Position numbers and translations under genes: made by a program
Part shown: piece by piece, positions 11,882-24,599 of the stretch
Position numbering within the stretch: position 1 is the first letter of the stretch
Layout of the letters: each line of letters opens with the position of its first letter
Source: Scortum barcoo
Lineage: Eukaryota; Chordata; Actinopteri; Centrarchiformes; Terapontidae
Assembly: GCA_023238725.1 (NCBI GenBank)
Contig: CM041541.1
Coordinates: 9,758,044 to 9,822,043, forward strand
Direction: 5' to 3'
Length of the DNA stretch: 64,000 bases
Notes under the pieces: model-generated
Database searches by the model: none
What the model was told of the DNA's origin: nothing
What the model saw: the letters and a program-made list of their open reading frames with translations, nothing else

Positions 11882-11914
<33 letters not shown>
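11882..11914. repeat. (GA)16 microsatellite
   Basis: A 33-bp perfect GA run. Shorter GT/GA runs follow at 12064-12096 and a (CA)9 run at 12181-12198. Confidence 0.95.
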
Positions 11915-11917
<3 letters not shown>

Positions 11918-12063
11918 TATAAAAATATGCAAATGCTATTGTTGAAGCGCAGAACGAAGGGGGGGTAGCGCTCCCTTCACACCCCCTCACCTCCCTGCCG
12001 CCGCCACTGCCACCCTTATTGCCGCTTCTGCCTCCATCCATCCATCCACTACATGGAGAGAGA

Positions 12064-12095
<32 letters not shown>

Positions 12096-12180
12096 CAACA
12101 GCAGGGTAGGATATTAAAAATATACTGAAAGGCCACCATAGTCTGCTTCATTCCTTTTTTCTGGGCCCTATGGTAGAAAA

Positions 12181-12198
12181 CACACACACACACACACA
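12181..12198. repeat. (CA)9 microsatellite
   Basis: A perfect CA run of 18 bp in a low-complexity region. Confidence 0.9.
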
Positions 12199-12689
12199 AA
12201 CGCATACACAACACACAGATAGCGACGTGCAGCTATTGAGATAATGAAATCCATCACAAAAACCACAAGGCCAGACCTACAAATGTCCCCAAGAGAGAGC
12301 GAATCAGAGGCCTTTATCATGTACACTGTACGTAATGCGTGCACGTGACTAAACAGAGTCCCAGGAGAAAGAGAGACACGACAAATTGTACAAGCTTGTG
12401 TCCAAATTCTGCCACAGTGTTCGGGTCAGATGCCCCCCCCACGTGTATGAATAAAGATAAAATGGGTGTTCCCCTTTAAAATGGTCCCGCCGTAACAGGT
12501 GTGACAGCGACCACGTGCACGACAGAGGTGTCAGTCCATCACCGTTTGTAAAAGTTTGAAGCACCACAGTGTAAAAAATACTTTGTTGTGGAGGAGAGTT
12601 TGACGTGACACAGCAGGAAACAGGTAGATAATGAAATCTAATGGGCTCCAGGTGTTGTGCAAGCTGACAATAGTCAGTAACGTGTGAGT

Positions 12690-13130
12690 TTTTTCTACTT
12701 TAACAAGTCAAAATTGTGATAATTTAACTTAAGTAGAGATCATAATACCTGAATTTCAAGTTAAAGTTCTGCCTTCAAGATTTTACTTAAAGTATATTTA
12801 TCTGATAATACTCTTGTACTCTTCAAGTGTCAAAAGTAAAAAGTACCTCACGCACAGTGTTAAATTATTATATGTAGACATTAAATTATTGGTTTATTGG
12901 TGAACGTGCCTTAATATCTAACCCTAACTTTTGTATTTGTAGCTCCTTTTGTGTGGTATAATCTATGATAATGTATAGTATTTGAAAAGTTTACCTTTAC
13001 CTGCAAAGTAACTACAGCTGTAAGGTTAATGTAGTCAAGTAAAATGTATAGTATTTCCCTTTGAGTGGAGGTAGAAAGTAGTAAACAGTGGAAACACTCA
13101 AGTAAAGTACAAATATCCTGACTGTTTCCA
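12690..13130 (+). repeat. Percomorph 'agtaaaagtac' interspersed repeat, copy 2 (diverged)
   Basis: Same family and orientation as the copy at 10985-11500. It shows gattttacttaaagtata, tcaaaagtaaaaagtacc, ctgcaaagtaactacagctg, gtatagtatttccctttgag, ggtagaaagtagtaaacag and gaaacactcaagtaaagtac in family order. It retains the late 'aagctgt...' and 'aaatactcaagtaaagtac' blocks better than copy 1. The gtactttccac-type end is missing or lost. Confidence 0.7.
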
Positions 13131-13139
13131 TTGCCGGCA

Positions 13140-13930
13140 AAGAATACATGTAATCAGCTGAAGTGATTTAAATCACCTGTGTTAAAGTCCAAAATAAACT
13201 AAAAAATAAGTCAGTGTGTTGTTGACTACCGCCCCACAATGCAATGAAACACAAAGGGAGTGTAACAGATACACACAGCTGTAAAACGTTAAAACAGGGT
13301 TGCAGGTAGTGGAGAGAGAAAGGGAATTTTTTATTGGCACTTTATAGATCATAAAATTCATACACAGAATTCAGACCCTCGAATCAAACGGCGGCGGATA
13401 AATATAACGGAAGATGTAAAGAGGGAGTGATCTTAGACATATTCAGCTACGAAAGATATCGTAAATTAAAACAAAAAAAAGAATCACACTACATGAGAAA
13501 ACATTCACATCCCCCTTTATTAAGTTTAATCACAAAGTCGCGGTCTGAATGACGTCCGCCGTCGCACGTGCCGCATCATTTCCTGTTAGTGCAAAACAAT
13601 GAAATACGCTGTTTTCTTCTACAGCTGGGTGCAGAACAGAAAAACCATTTTGGCTCCACGGTTGGGGTTTAATCACGTCCTGCAGCTTACCTGTGCTTTG
13701 GTGTTGCCGGTTCGGGCATCTGCCTTTAATGTGCGCATGAATAATCATCTAATCATTTAATAGGAGAGCCGTTCTGCTGATGTTTAACTGTAGTGCATGC
13801 AGTAGTATTATAGAATTGGGGCATATAGAGACAGAAGTGTCACTCTTCTGCTAACCTACATATGCCTGAGTGACATACTATATATAATTTGTATACTATA
13901 AGTGGATGTATGCCTTATAAACATAACAAA
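13140..13930. other. Spacer with one complex patch
   Basis: Mostly AT-rich. A patch at 13500-13760 is more complex and contains gaatgacgtccgcc (CRE-like tgacgt) and cacgtg near 13566. No gene is supported. Confidence 0.4.
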
Positions 13931-16550
13931 AGATGACAGGTAACATACGATATATTGATTTTCTTAATAATAGCTCTCTAAAACGCTTTATCTACGATCC
14001 CTCTTTGTATCTTTGGCATACAGGAAGACAGAAAACACACACCCTGACAACAAAAGTGAGGACTCTGACCGCAGAAAAAGACAAGGAAAGAGACGCACAC
14101 ATGCATGCAAAACAGCCGACACACACACACACACGCCCAGACGCAAACACGCTCAGAGAGGGGAATGAGAGTGTAGCCCTGTGATAGTGGGAAGCCCATC
14201 TGCAAAGCCCTCACGCTCTCAGGAAGACTTTTTGAAGTGATTATGAAGACAGTTCAGATCAAAGGATTTGACAAGTCTGAGTGCGCGCCAAATATGAGGC
14301 CGGGTAATCACACTCGAGCCCCTCCATACAAGATGGCAGTGGTCCCCCCAGCTGCTTTGCAAATGTAATGTGACACTTACGGATAAACAGATTATCAAGG
14401 AGTAGAGGGGCGGGGTTTGGTGAAGGGACCAAAAAAAGAAGAAGAAAAAAAAAATCCCCATAACTTGTAGAAATTAGATATGTGTGTGTATGTGTGATAT
14501 AGTTTATTTAATGAACTCTGGGGACGGGCAGTGTCAGAGAAACGATGATTAATTCTCCAGTGCTGATACAGGTCTAAACGATATAATTTGGGAATATTAG
14601 TGGGAACATTAGATGATGAGGCAGTATTTCTCGTGGTGGTATGGTCGACTCCAGGCTCGGGAGGCTGTGTTTTTTTTTTTCTTCTCCCTTTCTCTTTTCC
14701 TTCACTAGTTATTATAGATTAATCCATAATCCTCACCACCTAAAGACATTTTTGTCAGTGAAGCTCAGGGATAGAGCCGGTAGAATTTCCTTCTTTTTTT
14801 TTTTTGAATATATCTTCCGTTCGTGCTCATTTCCCCTCAGCGTGATGTCACATTGTCACGTCTCCTACTGAAAATACTCTATCGCCGGCTCCTCTCTCCC
14901 TCTGATATACTGTTTCATAAGGTATTTTGGCAGAGCTGAGGTGGGACTTATCAGTTTATGTAACCGGAAATTTTCTACAGCGTGTGCGACGATTCCTTTT
15001 TAGTAACCCTGGTGTCATGTAAAACGTGAAAAATGCTCATAATGTGTCGATATGAATGTTTCTTTTGGCTTTTTTATGAATGAATCCCAGCAGAGTGGTG
15101 TTGTATAGGGCATGAATACATCAATGTCAAAGCAAATGTCAGATTTTGCAACTGTGTCATAATGTCACATAACACACTTGTACTATATTTGAAGGAATCT
15201 CTCGCGCCTGACACACGAATAAGATCTTCATGCCAAACCCCATTGAGAAAAGTACCATTTTTATTGTTGTTTTGTTCTGTCTGTCTATGCAGCTTGTTCG
15301 GACTAAACTATCTGATGTGTTATATGTTGTTGCTGTCCAGTGAAAACCACCAAATTTTGAATATTTTTTCAGATAAATCGAAGGATAGTGTTCTTTCATG
15401 GGTTGAGAACATTAATCTACTTTTTCAATCGCTTGAACTATTTAAAAACCCATTGCATTATCTGCAAAATGCTCAGCCACAAAGCTAAAAACACAACTAT
15501 GAAACAAAAAAGTTAATAATTTGGAGATGCATGTTTTTTTACAGGACAGCAACAATGAATTTTCTTGACATTGTCCTCTGAAAAAAAGTGATCTCTGAAA
15601 GTCTGACACAAAATCCTGTATTGTTCTTGGTTACTTTATGGATATATGATAATAAAATCAGACCAACAGAAGCCTTGCTCTTTGTCTGTTTTGTCCTCTG
15701 AGTCTTTACATTAAGACAAAGTCTTCTACTTTCTTTGCACGAGGCGATTAAAGTGCTCCTGAAGTGCCTCACTCAGAGGCGCCGAGTGTCCAGTTGTCCA
15801 GTCAGAAGGGTGCGTTTCTTTCTGTCTTCATCTGTATGTGTGTGCGTGCTCTGAATGATCCTTGTGGCGGGACAAACGTCCCTTTGAGGGCTGCGTGGAC
15901 AGATGGACGGACGGGGCGACTCAGCGACAGACACAGAGCACTGAGGCTCCAGTGTCGCCGCCCGCCACGTGGCCTGAATCCCCTTTCATCTGCGCGGCCC
16001 GTCCACTTCCTGTCCCCTTTGCTCGCACAAACACGCCGAACCATGATGCAGCAGAGCAAAACGGAGAAAAAATAGAAGTTTCCAGTGGACGAGAGCGGGC
16101 CGTTTCTCGATGATAACTTCTTTCAAACAGCTCCTGGCCCTTATTTGTACATAAATATTTTTGGTTTTGGTTTATTTTGCAAATACAAATGCCAAAAGCT
16201 GACAAGAGCACGGAGACAGGGAGGCAGAAATACAAACTGTGCGGCTGAGAAAAAGAAACCCCATGGAGCTGATAAAAATATCTCACCCCAAAAGAGAAAA
16301 GAGGGAGGAAAAAAAAACACAAGTTCACCAGCAGAGACACAGGTGAGTTTGTCACAGAAACAAAATAGTGCCAAAAACTGATTCAGAGTGGCACTGCAGA
16401 GTTTGTTTCTGCATACAGAGCAGACTAGAAACCAAATTATAAAAAAAAAAACAACCTTTCCTTTGAATTGGACGTCTTCGATTTATCATTTTACTACAAA
16501 AACAGCTTAATATATGCCATCACATTGGGCACAATCCTTCTTTTTCCATT
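13930..16550. other. Spacer, no gene seen
   Basis: Ordinary sequence with a short CA-rich patch (about 14120-14140), poly-T runs near 14670 and 14800, and a CpG-containing patch at 15850-16110. No frame carries a recognisable domain, and no transposon signature was identified. Confidence 0.45.
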
Positions 16551-16559
16551 TTTATCACT

Positions 16560-17000
16560 CTTTAAACCCTGCATAGAAACAGTAAACGTCCTCGTCGCTG
16601 CCAATTAATCAATAATATTTTATCGGTGTCTGTAAATGAATCATAAAACCGAAGCTCATCACCCACCGTCGCGGCCGCGTGTTCAGAAACGAGGTGAGAC
16701 TAAACCTTCCTCGTCGATGTGTCAACGAGAGGTGTCAATTTGATTGGTCAGCGCTGAGGGCAGACGGCTATTGATTGGCCGGTCATTAGGAGGGAGCGGC
16801 CCCGGCGGGAGTATCTGGGCTGACACCGTTAACACAGAGCTCCGCCGTGTCGACCGCTCTTTAACGAACGGCCATCAACCGACCAGCACCCGGGCCATTG
16901 ACCCACCGGCTCCCTGCAATCCCTTACTGCCAGGCTGGAGTGTGAGTAAAGGGCTGTCGTGTGTGGCGGTATCGATCCCTCTCGATGAGACACACTGTTA
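16560..17000. promoter_or_regulatory. CpG-rich candidate regulatory element with CCAAT boxes
   Basis: CpG content jumps (NotI site gcggccgc at 16672-16679). The block has two ATTGG/CCAAT boxes (16743-16747 and 16774-16778), ccaattaatcaataat near 16600 and ggtcattagg near 16781. CCAAT pairs in CpG-rich sequence can mark promoters as well as enhancers, but no transcript structure can be proposed. Confidence 0.4.
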
Positions 17001-17009
17001 GCAGAGACG

Positions 17010-18035
17010 AGTTTACAATCGGGTTGATTTTTAAGCTCCGAGAGCAGAGCAAGTTTCGTCCAGTGATCGAAACATCTCAAAAACAAAAAGCACGATTGCT
17101 GAAAAATAAGGATAAATCATACACGCGTCATTACACATTACAAGCTATTTTCTTTTTTTTTTACACTTTGTTTCACACCACTCTGATACTCTGACTCCAT
17201 TTGTTTGGAATCTACAAAGATTTAAAGATTTAAAGAAATAAAACACTTCCCTGAAATATGCTGCAGCAACTGTTGTGCTATCCGCAACCAATTGGAACGA
17301 GCGCGGATAAAATTTGGCCAGCTTTTTTTTTTTATCCTGTGGAGGAGCAAAAAAAAAAAAATCTTCTCACACAAATAGATTATTAACAACTGGAGAGATT
17401 TATGAAAAGTGATTCCTGTAATTAACGCGGTGATGTGTCTGACAAACGTCTTTCAGTAGGTGTGTGGTTGACGTGGCGTGCGATGGAGGTGTGAGTAGGA
17501 GAGAGAGGTGCACGTACAACACTAAACCGGAGCCTTTGCATGAAATGAGGGGGTTGCCACGCAAGACGGATAAAACTTTAAGCTCAGTATCTGTGTGGTT
17601 GTGGTGCACATGCATTTATACACAGTTTGTCTGGAAGAGATGTTGCCTGCTAAAATCCCTCTCATCCAACCCAGCATCCCTTTGAATCGTTATTAATGAA
17701 CAATTCTGCACCTGAAGAAGTAGTAACCCCGTACGTAGCAAGGTAAGGGTGTGAAGGTGACCTCATACTAAATACGGGGTCAAAATTAAACCAGTTTGGG
17801 TGAATAAAGCACCAACATAATCCTGGGTTAACTTCAGCCAGTTGTCATGGAAACCACTCAAGACAAGAGGTTGTTCAGTGCTGATTTTCTATATTATTGT
17901 TTATAATGATATATTAGCTTGGGTAAATAATAATAATATACTTAAGCTCATTTTAAAGGTGTATGTCACATCATTTGTTAGTGATTGTTACTATCTGTAC
18001 CGCTTGGTAATTGCACATTCCTTTGTACAATTAAC
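17010..18035. other. AT-rich spacer, no gene seen
   Basis: Contains poly-T/A runs (near 17155, 17325 and 17350) and AT-rich DNA up to the repeat copy at 18036. No gene or clear regulatory cluster was seen. Confidence 0.45.
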
Positions 18036-18405
18036 AAGTGTTGGAGGAAGTACTCAGATCCGTTACTTCTGGAAACGCTTCATTATAATCAGACATTCAA
18101 ACCTAAATAAAAGTACAGGACTGAAACATCAGAATTTACTTGAAAGTACTCATTACGCAGAATGGCTCATTCAGGAATAATCACTTTAGTCTTATAGATG
18201 ATGAAGATGATTTGCATTATTAATGTGAATCTATAAAGTATCAGCAGCGAATGTAGTAGAGTAGAAGCATGAAGTGGCGTTTAAAGGAATTGCTCAAATA
18301 AAGTACATGGATTTCAAAATGGACAATGAATGGAAAACTGGACAATGATACTTAAGTGCAGTACCTAAATCTTAGTAAGTAAATCTTAGTGTCCAGCACT
18401 GCAAC
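18036..18405 (+). repeat. Percomorph 'agtaaaagtac' interspersed repeat, copy 3 (internally deleted)
   Basis: Begins with gtgttggaggaagtactcag, which matches the family head. It keeps gtactcattacgcagaatgg, then jumps to gaatgtagtagagtagaag and tgctcaaataaagtacatgg, so the middle is deleted. It ends in a duplicated taaatcttag tail before gtccagcactg. Orientation is the same as copies 1 and 2. Confidence 0.7.
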
Positions 18406-18409
18406 TAAC

Positions 18410-19790
18410 CATACATTTGTGAGATACCACATAAGAGGGGGTGGGGACTTTAAATATGTTGGCACTGGAGGTATAAACATTATTTATTATTGAATGTAAT
18501 GTGAGGTTGTGCATTTAATAAAAGAGGGAGCTCCTTTGCACAGGGCCTGAAACTTCTTGCAGGAAATCTTACAAAGGTTGTCTGGATGTTTCCTGCACAC
18601 ATCCCTCCCTCAAGTTGCAGGAGATGATTTACCTGGCAGTATTCAAGAGAAACTACCCTTATTCTCCTGTAACTTCAATGTTTTCTCTCATCTTTTGTCA
18701 AAGTGCCGAGGCGTCTAACAACCCCAGCAGGCATTCTGAGGCTGAGCAGGTGTTTATTTGATGGCCTGTGAGAAGGTTTATGAACCTGTAGCTGCTTCCT
18801 GTAATTTATCGTGAAATCAGGTCCTAAATCTAAATATCAGTGCCCAAATTTCCCAAAGCTGTCCATATTTTTGGATACCATGCTGTCATATTGTGACAAC
18901 TTAGTTTAGCTCGACACCAAACTTTGCCACTTTCTGCCCGTCTGTGTTGTCGCCTCTGATGATGACATCCTCCAATTTTACTCGCGGTGAATGAACTCTG
19001 TACAGCATGCAACACTGGCTAAATGCTTAAAATGTACATAAATGGTTTTTTCGTGCCATGTAACTCAGGTATTCTGACCATTTGGCTGATCAGACGTCTT
19101 CATAGTTAGAGTTGGCAGAGATACAAGTCAACAAAAGCGGATTGGTTCAGCACTGCCGTGCCTTCTGGGGTGCCTGCACATAAATCTCTGTGTGTGTGGG
19201 GGGGGGAGAAAGAGAGAAAGTGTGTATGTGAGTGTGTGTGTGTGTGTGGGGAAGGGGAAAAAGATGCTAGCTTGTGTGTGTGTGTGTTCCTGTGAAAAGA
19301 AAAACAAAAAAAACATGCTTTCATTGTGACAGTTATACCCCATTACTCTTTGAAATATCATTAGCTGTACTTATCAGATTAGTTTGAGAAAGGGATTAAC
19401 GTAATTGTGATACTGGCTGTATTCTAGTTTATTCAGCTGCTTTAAGTTTACTAAAAAAAATGAGTTTTGATCCGAGGACATGTGATGCACCGATAGCTTT
19501 AAAAAAAAAAAAAAAAACAAGCTTATTTTTAATGAAACCTGGTGAGTCTGGTAAGTAATGGGCAATCACAAAGTGAACTGTCAGAGCTGAGGAAATATCT
19601 CATGAAATCAGGGGAAGTGAGGGACGAAAATAGCAAATAACCGAAGACATCCTGGAATATCTGTGTGTGTGACTGGATGTATGTGTGTGTGTGTGCAGCG
19701 AGTGTGTCAGTTTGAGTGTGTGAGGGAGAGAGTGGCGGGCTGTGATCAGAAAGTGAATGAGCCATTTCACTGACTGCAGCCATCTCTCCT
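18410..19790. other. Spacer with GT/TG-rich patches, no gene seen
   Basis: Mixed AT-rich DNA with GT runs near 19225-19248 and 19680-19700, poly-A at 19501-19517 and no supported gene. The His/Thr frames on the minus strand come from the GT runs. Confidence 0.45.
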
Positions 19791-19829
19791 CTCTCTCTCT
19801 CTTTCTCTGTGTCTCTCTCTCTCTCTCAG

Positions 19830-19878
19830 AGGGGAAGCCCGATTTGTGGACAGCGGTGGAAATGAGCTCGGCCGTGCA
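19830..19878 (+). other. Low-confidence 49-bp exon candidate
   Basis: A long (TC)n tract ending ctctctcag (to 19829) provides an acceptor, and gca|gtaagtg after 19878 is a near-consensus donor. The 49 bp are non-repetitive. One open frame reads GEARFVDSGGNELGRA after a split arginine codon, which is phase-compatible with the candidate at 11602-11750. Another open frame reads GKPDLWTAVEMSSAV. Neither is recognised. The (TC)n microsatellite could imitate an acceptor by chance. Confidence 0.2.
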
Positions 19879-19964
19879 GTAAGTGTGGCGACCTCGTGGC
19901 TAACCCCACACTGTTTCCAGCGCTCTCCCCACTAAATGATGCCTACTGTTTCCTGCCCAGGAGG

Positions 19965-19996
19965 AGGAGAGAGGAGGAGGAGGAGGAGGAGGAGGT
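19965..19996. repeat. (GGA)n triplet repeat
   Basis: An aggaggaggagg run beside the preceding exon candidate. Purine-only, with no coding role assigned. Confidence 0.85.
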
Positions 19997-20099
19997 GGAA
20001 AGGAGCCTAAACTACCCCAGCCCTCCCCTCAGTTTGATCTCATCAGCCAACCTGGAGGAGTAAAAGAAGCAAAGACGTGCTGATTCCACCTACAGGGAC

Positions 20100-21430
20100 T
20101 GCTCCTTTGTGACAGTACTGCTGAACTTGTTTGAACAACAGTGAATCCTTTAAACATTAAAACATATCATGGATGTATTTTTAATGCAGAGCACAAATAA
20201 TAAGGTTAAAGGTTCACTTGGTAGCTTTTCAGGGCTTTAATAATGTCATCACGTGACCCGAAAGAGGAAACACTCAATAAGTTATAATCTACTCCATCGA
20301 ATACGACCACCTGCTATCACATCACTACTGTCCACACAGACAGCAGGTCATGTGATCACCACCACCACTAAGTAGACCCCTGAGCTTAGATTATTTTGAT
20401 TTGTATATATTACTGCCATATAATAGTTAAATGGATTCAAATATTAAAGCCTAAGATGTTCTATTGTTTATCATGGTACATTACATTAAATGGAAAATAT
20501 TCTTCTTTTCTAAACATGAAACATCCCCACATTCAGCCTGATATGAAAACTTTGGGATATTTAATTAAAAAAATAACGCTATAAAGCAAATAATATGTTT
20601 AGTGTGATATGTCAATAAGAAATATACCAAAATATACTGTCATGTTCGATTGTTAACATTTTTAGCTCAATGTCTGTCTGTTATTTTCATGGTTTGAATG
20701 ATCTCATGACCTCGAGTGTTGGCCGACCTCTTGCTCTTTTAAATGTCTCATTTCAAGGCCAGCACCTCAACAAACAAGTGAGTCATTACAGTGGATACAG
20801 ACAAATAACTGTTAATATTTTTCTATATGAGATTAAAGATTTACAGACTTTTCTTTGTGTCTGAAAATGTGTCTGTCTGTCTGATCTGCTCGGGCTGCAA
20901 ATAGAAGTAACACAACAATACACACTTTACAATGTTGTGTGTTGCTCCATTTGGTGAAAGTGATGTACTGATATTTGACTGACACAAGTCATTCAAAACA
21001 TCTTGTATAATATATGATGCTGCTCTGTGAAAAGTCAACCAAAAAATCAACCTCTTTGAGATTTTTAATTAAATGAACAAAAACAGACTTAAATAAAAGT
21101 ACATGGTTCCTTTTTGTTTTCTTTTTAGCTTGTCTACCATGCCTTTTAGAGGTTAAACAAGATTTTTTTTAAGCTGGGATGAATTGGATGTGCATTTTGC
21201 CAGCCCATAAAGGAGCATGTACTCTTAAATCAGCGGCTGAAAAATAATCATCCTCTTTCCCAATAAACAAAGAAAAGAACTGAGCGACAAGTATTGGATG
21301 TTAAAGAAGTTTGTATCATGTTGTTAACTCCTGAGCATCACAACTTACAGCAACATTCCCATTCAAGTCTGAATTTTCTGACAAAATTTGGACAAAACTT
21401 GTTGTTGGTTGCCAAAACTCTGAATCGTAG
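20100..21430. other. AT-rich spacer, no gene seen
   Basis: Low-GC DNA with short frames only. A small patch (20240-20365) holds catcacgtgacc and ggtcatgtgatc, which form imperfect inverted copies, but no family is recognised. Confidence 0.45.
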
Positions 21431-21479
21431 GTCAACGCGCCTCACGATGCAATCTAGCTCCCTTTCTGACAACCAAAGA

Positions 21480-22400
21480 TTTGCTACCTGTCTCTTGATC
21501 GTCGACTCTGGGCCGGCTCGTAATTGCGTGGGCGCGAAAGGGGGCCTTAAAGGAGTAGCGGAAAAAGGGGGTTGGAACGTGAGAGGAGGGAAAACGTGAA
21601 AAAGGTTGGATGCATAAACCGAGAGAGAAAGAGAGAGAGGTGGGAAGAAAAGGTGGCAAGATCTGGAGGAAGGTACGGAGCTGAGCCGAGAGAGGAGGGT
21701 GCACACCTGTAGAGAGAGCAAGGTGAGGATTAGAGCGGGAGGAACGAAGAGGATGTAAGTGGGGAAAAGAGAGAGAGGAAAAGAAAAGAGAGAGAGAGAG
21801 AGGCAAACATCCAGCTCTGCTTTGAGCTAACCCCCTCCTCACAGGGGAGCCAGCTGGGCAGATTGCATGTGAAACAGAAGCTTTGATGGTTGCAGGTAGC
21901 AGCTTTTTTGCCCCCCTCACCCCCGCCTCCCCTTGCCTTCCCCATCCCACCATCCACACCCACCCCTCCCTCCTCTCCTGGTTCCTCTCTGCGGAGCAAC
22001 AGAGCGAACCAGAGCGGCCCTTCAGCAGGCACAGGTGGTATTGCTCACTCCAATTTAGCTCAAACCCCCGACATGAAATAGCGCGGCTGTCATAGGCAAT
22101 CTGCGGCGCGAGATGGACCGCTGACTCCGGCGGAGGGGAGAAAACATTGAAGTAGGAGGGATGGAGGGAGCAAGGAGGGGAAGGAGGGACTCCCCCCTCC
22201 CTCCTCCACACCCCGCTGAGCTCTCTCCATCCAGCAGCAGCACATGTTCGCGGCGAGCTCGGTGCAGGGAGAGGTCAGAGTAGCCGGCAGTTTATTTATC
22301 GCAGGATTGGACCGCCCGCCATATGGGGGGTCCAATCTGTTAGCGTCCATCCTGCTGTCCCCTGGAGGGCAAAAAGGTGCTGCTGACACACGGGACAGCT
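21480..22400. promoter_or_regulatory. GC-rich candidate regulatory block with CCAAT inverted repeat
   Basis: A GC/CpG-richer region with purine-rich interior (21600-21800). Its 3' part (22020-22340) is complex and holds ctccaatttagctc, a tttatttatcg stretch and a CCAAT-type inverted repeat at 22305-22337. A minus-strand frame of about 260 codons crosses it, but it is Ser/Pro/Leu-rich from purine-tract composition and shows no domain. Enhancer or promoter-like function is possible; neither is proven. Confidence 0.4.
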
Positions 22401-24170
22401 GAGTGGAACAAACTTTTAAACCAGAATGTACTGAAGATAATATTAGGTGCTAATATTCCTGCTAGAGACCTTTCCTGTTACATGACAAACCCTCTGCCGG
22501 CCATATTGAAGGCTGGTGAGCAGCTATGTGAATTCAGACAGGGTTCGTTGTTTTGACAAGATTAACAACGTTACTTTGATATTTATTCAAACATAACAAC
22601 ATCCAGCCAATGTCAAAGGTAACCCAAAAGCTAATGGTACCGGTACATGTTGCACTTCTGTGGCTGAATTATTGGCTAAATGGCCTGTTGTGCCAACACT
22701 TTTAGAGAAATATCCTCTTCCTCAAGGCACAAAAAGCATATGTAAACCATTTTAACATTTTCAGGAAAATCCTTTGCTTTCTTTTCAAAAGTTAGGTGAC
22801 AAGATTGATTCACGTATCATCTGGATGTTCAATATGAAGATACCACCAGGGAAACAGGGTGAAACTAGCCTATCTTTGTTCTCAGCTAACAAAATATGCC
22901 TACCAACACCTCTATAACTCAATAATGAAGATGCATATTGTTTGTTTAATCTATATAAAACCGAAGTGGAGTCCCCACTTGTTGCCCTGAAACCGGTCTT
23001 GGACATTAAATTGTAAAACGTAAAACTACAACTTGTTTTTGCAGTTCAGTTTCTTTCCAGGTTCTGAGAAGATTGTGTGGATTACAGAGATTTAGGTTAA
23101 GGCTGCAGCAACAGTATGTACAACATCTACTGTTTCATCCAAAAAGTGAAAACAAACACGCTGTCGGACTCACAACCACAATATGTTACAGATGTTGCTA
23201 GTTTGTTTTGTTGTTGGCATTACTTCAGTTGTTCATGGCTTATGCTGAATTGTTTGACGCCGAAGCATGCACCAAATGTGCTCTACTGACAGAAGAAGTA
23301 ATAGAAGGTAAATCAGCAAGGATGGAGCACTGATGCTAACATGCATGATCGTGTCAACATGCCACCAGTGAGTGAGCTTACATCGCTTTCAATAAGAAAT
23401 CACACGATTACAGGTAGTATCAGGTAGCGAGTTATCTTAAATTCATACTATTGACTTGTGATGCTGAAACTTCAAATCAGTTGATGTTGGCATAACAACA
23501 GGAGGAGATGGCACTAAATATGAGGTCAACGTATCACTTGATTATCGTGAAGAGCCTGCGAATGTAAGATCAAAGATTCCTCTCTGCAGCTTACCTCTTC
23601 TTCAGACCGACTAGATCGTGTAGTGCTGATATTTCTCTTCTCCACTTGAATATGTGTGTGCCCTCTACATTACCTGCTTACTTTGCAGATTATATAATTC
23701 TTCCCTAGAATAGGTCAGAAGCCTCTCAGGGGTGGATTTCGTGGACCAGATCTTTAAAACCAAGCTCACAGCAGCTGCTTCAAGGTGGTTTTTCCTTTTT
23801 TTTTTTGGCTTCTGGAAAGAAGTGGAACGACTGAAGCTGCGAGTGCATAGCTGCCTTAAAAAGACACAGCAGATTCTACAAAAAAATGAGATAGCCAGGA
23901 AAGATGTGTGTGTGTGTGTGTGTGCTGCTGACACTGTCGCAAAAAAAAAAAAAAGGAAGGTGCGATGGTGAGGTCCTGAAAATAAACCTCAAACGGTTTG
24001 AACCCAGACGAGAGGTGAGGAAAACGGATTTTGGTTCAGAGGGGAATGAATCGCAGATCTTATTTTACGCGAAGGCATAGAAGGCTTCTCTTTCCCTCTG
24101 TTTTCCTATCATCCTCTCAGACTCTCACTCACACTTTTTCTCTTTGTCCCTTCCCTCACACACTCATGGA
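22400..24170. other. Spacer, no gene seen
   Basis: About 1.8 kb of average to AT-rich DNA. A short GT run lies at about 23906-23922 and a poly-A at 23940-23954. No gene or known repeat was recognised. Confidence 0.45.
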
Positions 24171-24176
24171 AACACA

Positions 24177-24180
<4 letters not shown>

Positions 24181-24207
<27 letters not shown>
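24181..24207. repeat. (CA)13 microsatellite
   Basis: A perfect CA run preceded by ACACAT-rich sequence. Confidence 0.95.
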
Positions 24208-24371
24208 CTACACACCCATCTGTGGTATAATTGTCTTAAGTGCAGATGCTCTCTTCAGAGGTGCATTAACTGGTAATGCCTGCTTCTGAGGATCCCTGGG
24301 TGCCTGATATCCAGCGAGCAGACACAGAGCACCCAGCAGTGTCGCACAGCTCCCCAAACAGCAAGGGATTT

Positions 24372-24393
24372 ACACACACACACACACACACAC
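24372..24393. repeat. (CA)11 microsatellite
   Basis: A CA run continued by aacacacacatacatatac. It gives CVCVCV readings on the minus strand. Confidence 0.95.
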
Positions 24394-24599
24394 AACACAC
24401 ACATACATATACACAGAGCAACAAAAACAGGAAGCACACGATTAGAATGAGCTCAGAGAGACTGAAAGCGTTTCTTCTTCGACAGGGTGCGTTTAAAGCC
24501 TTGTTGTTTTCGCCTGCAGCTACAGCCAGCTCAGATGATGTTGAGTTCCTTACAGAGGGAGCACTAGGCTGCTTTAGCTGCATGTTAATGTCGACTACA

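Noticed and set aside
20248..20365. Inverted copies atcacgtgacc and ggtcatgtgat plus acctgct/agcaggt
   Set aside because: The right-hand arms overlap and the left-hand arms are about 50 nt apart, so no clean hairpin forms. Likely chance.
21432..22211. 259-codon open frame on -
   Set aside because: Composition follows purine-rich + strand sequence. No recognised domain or trusted splice context.
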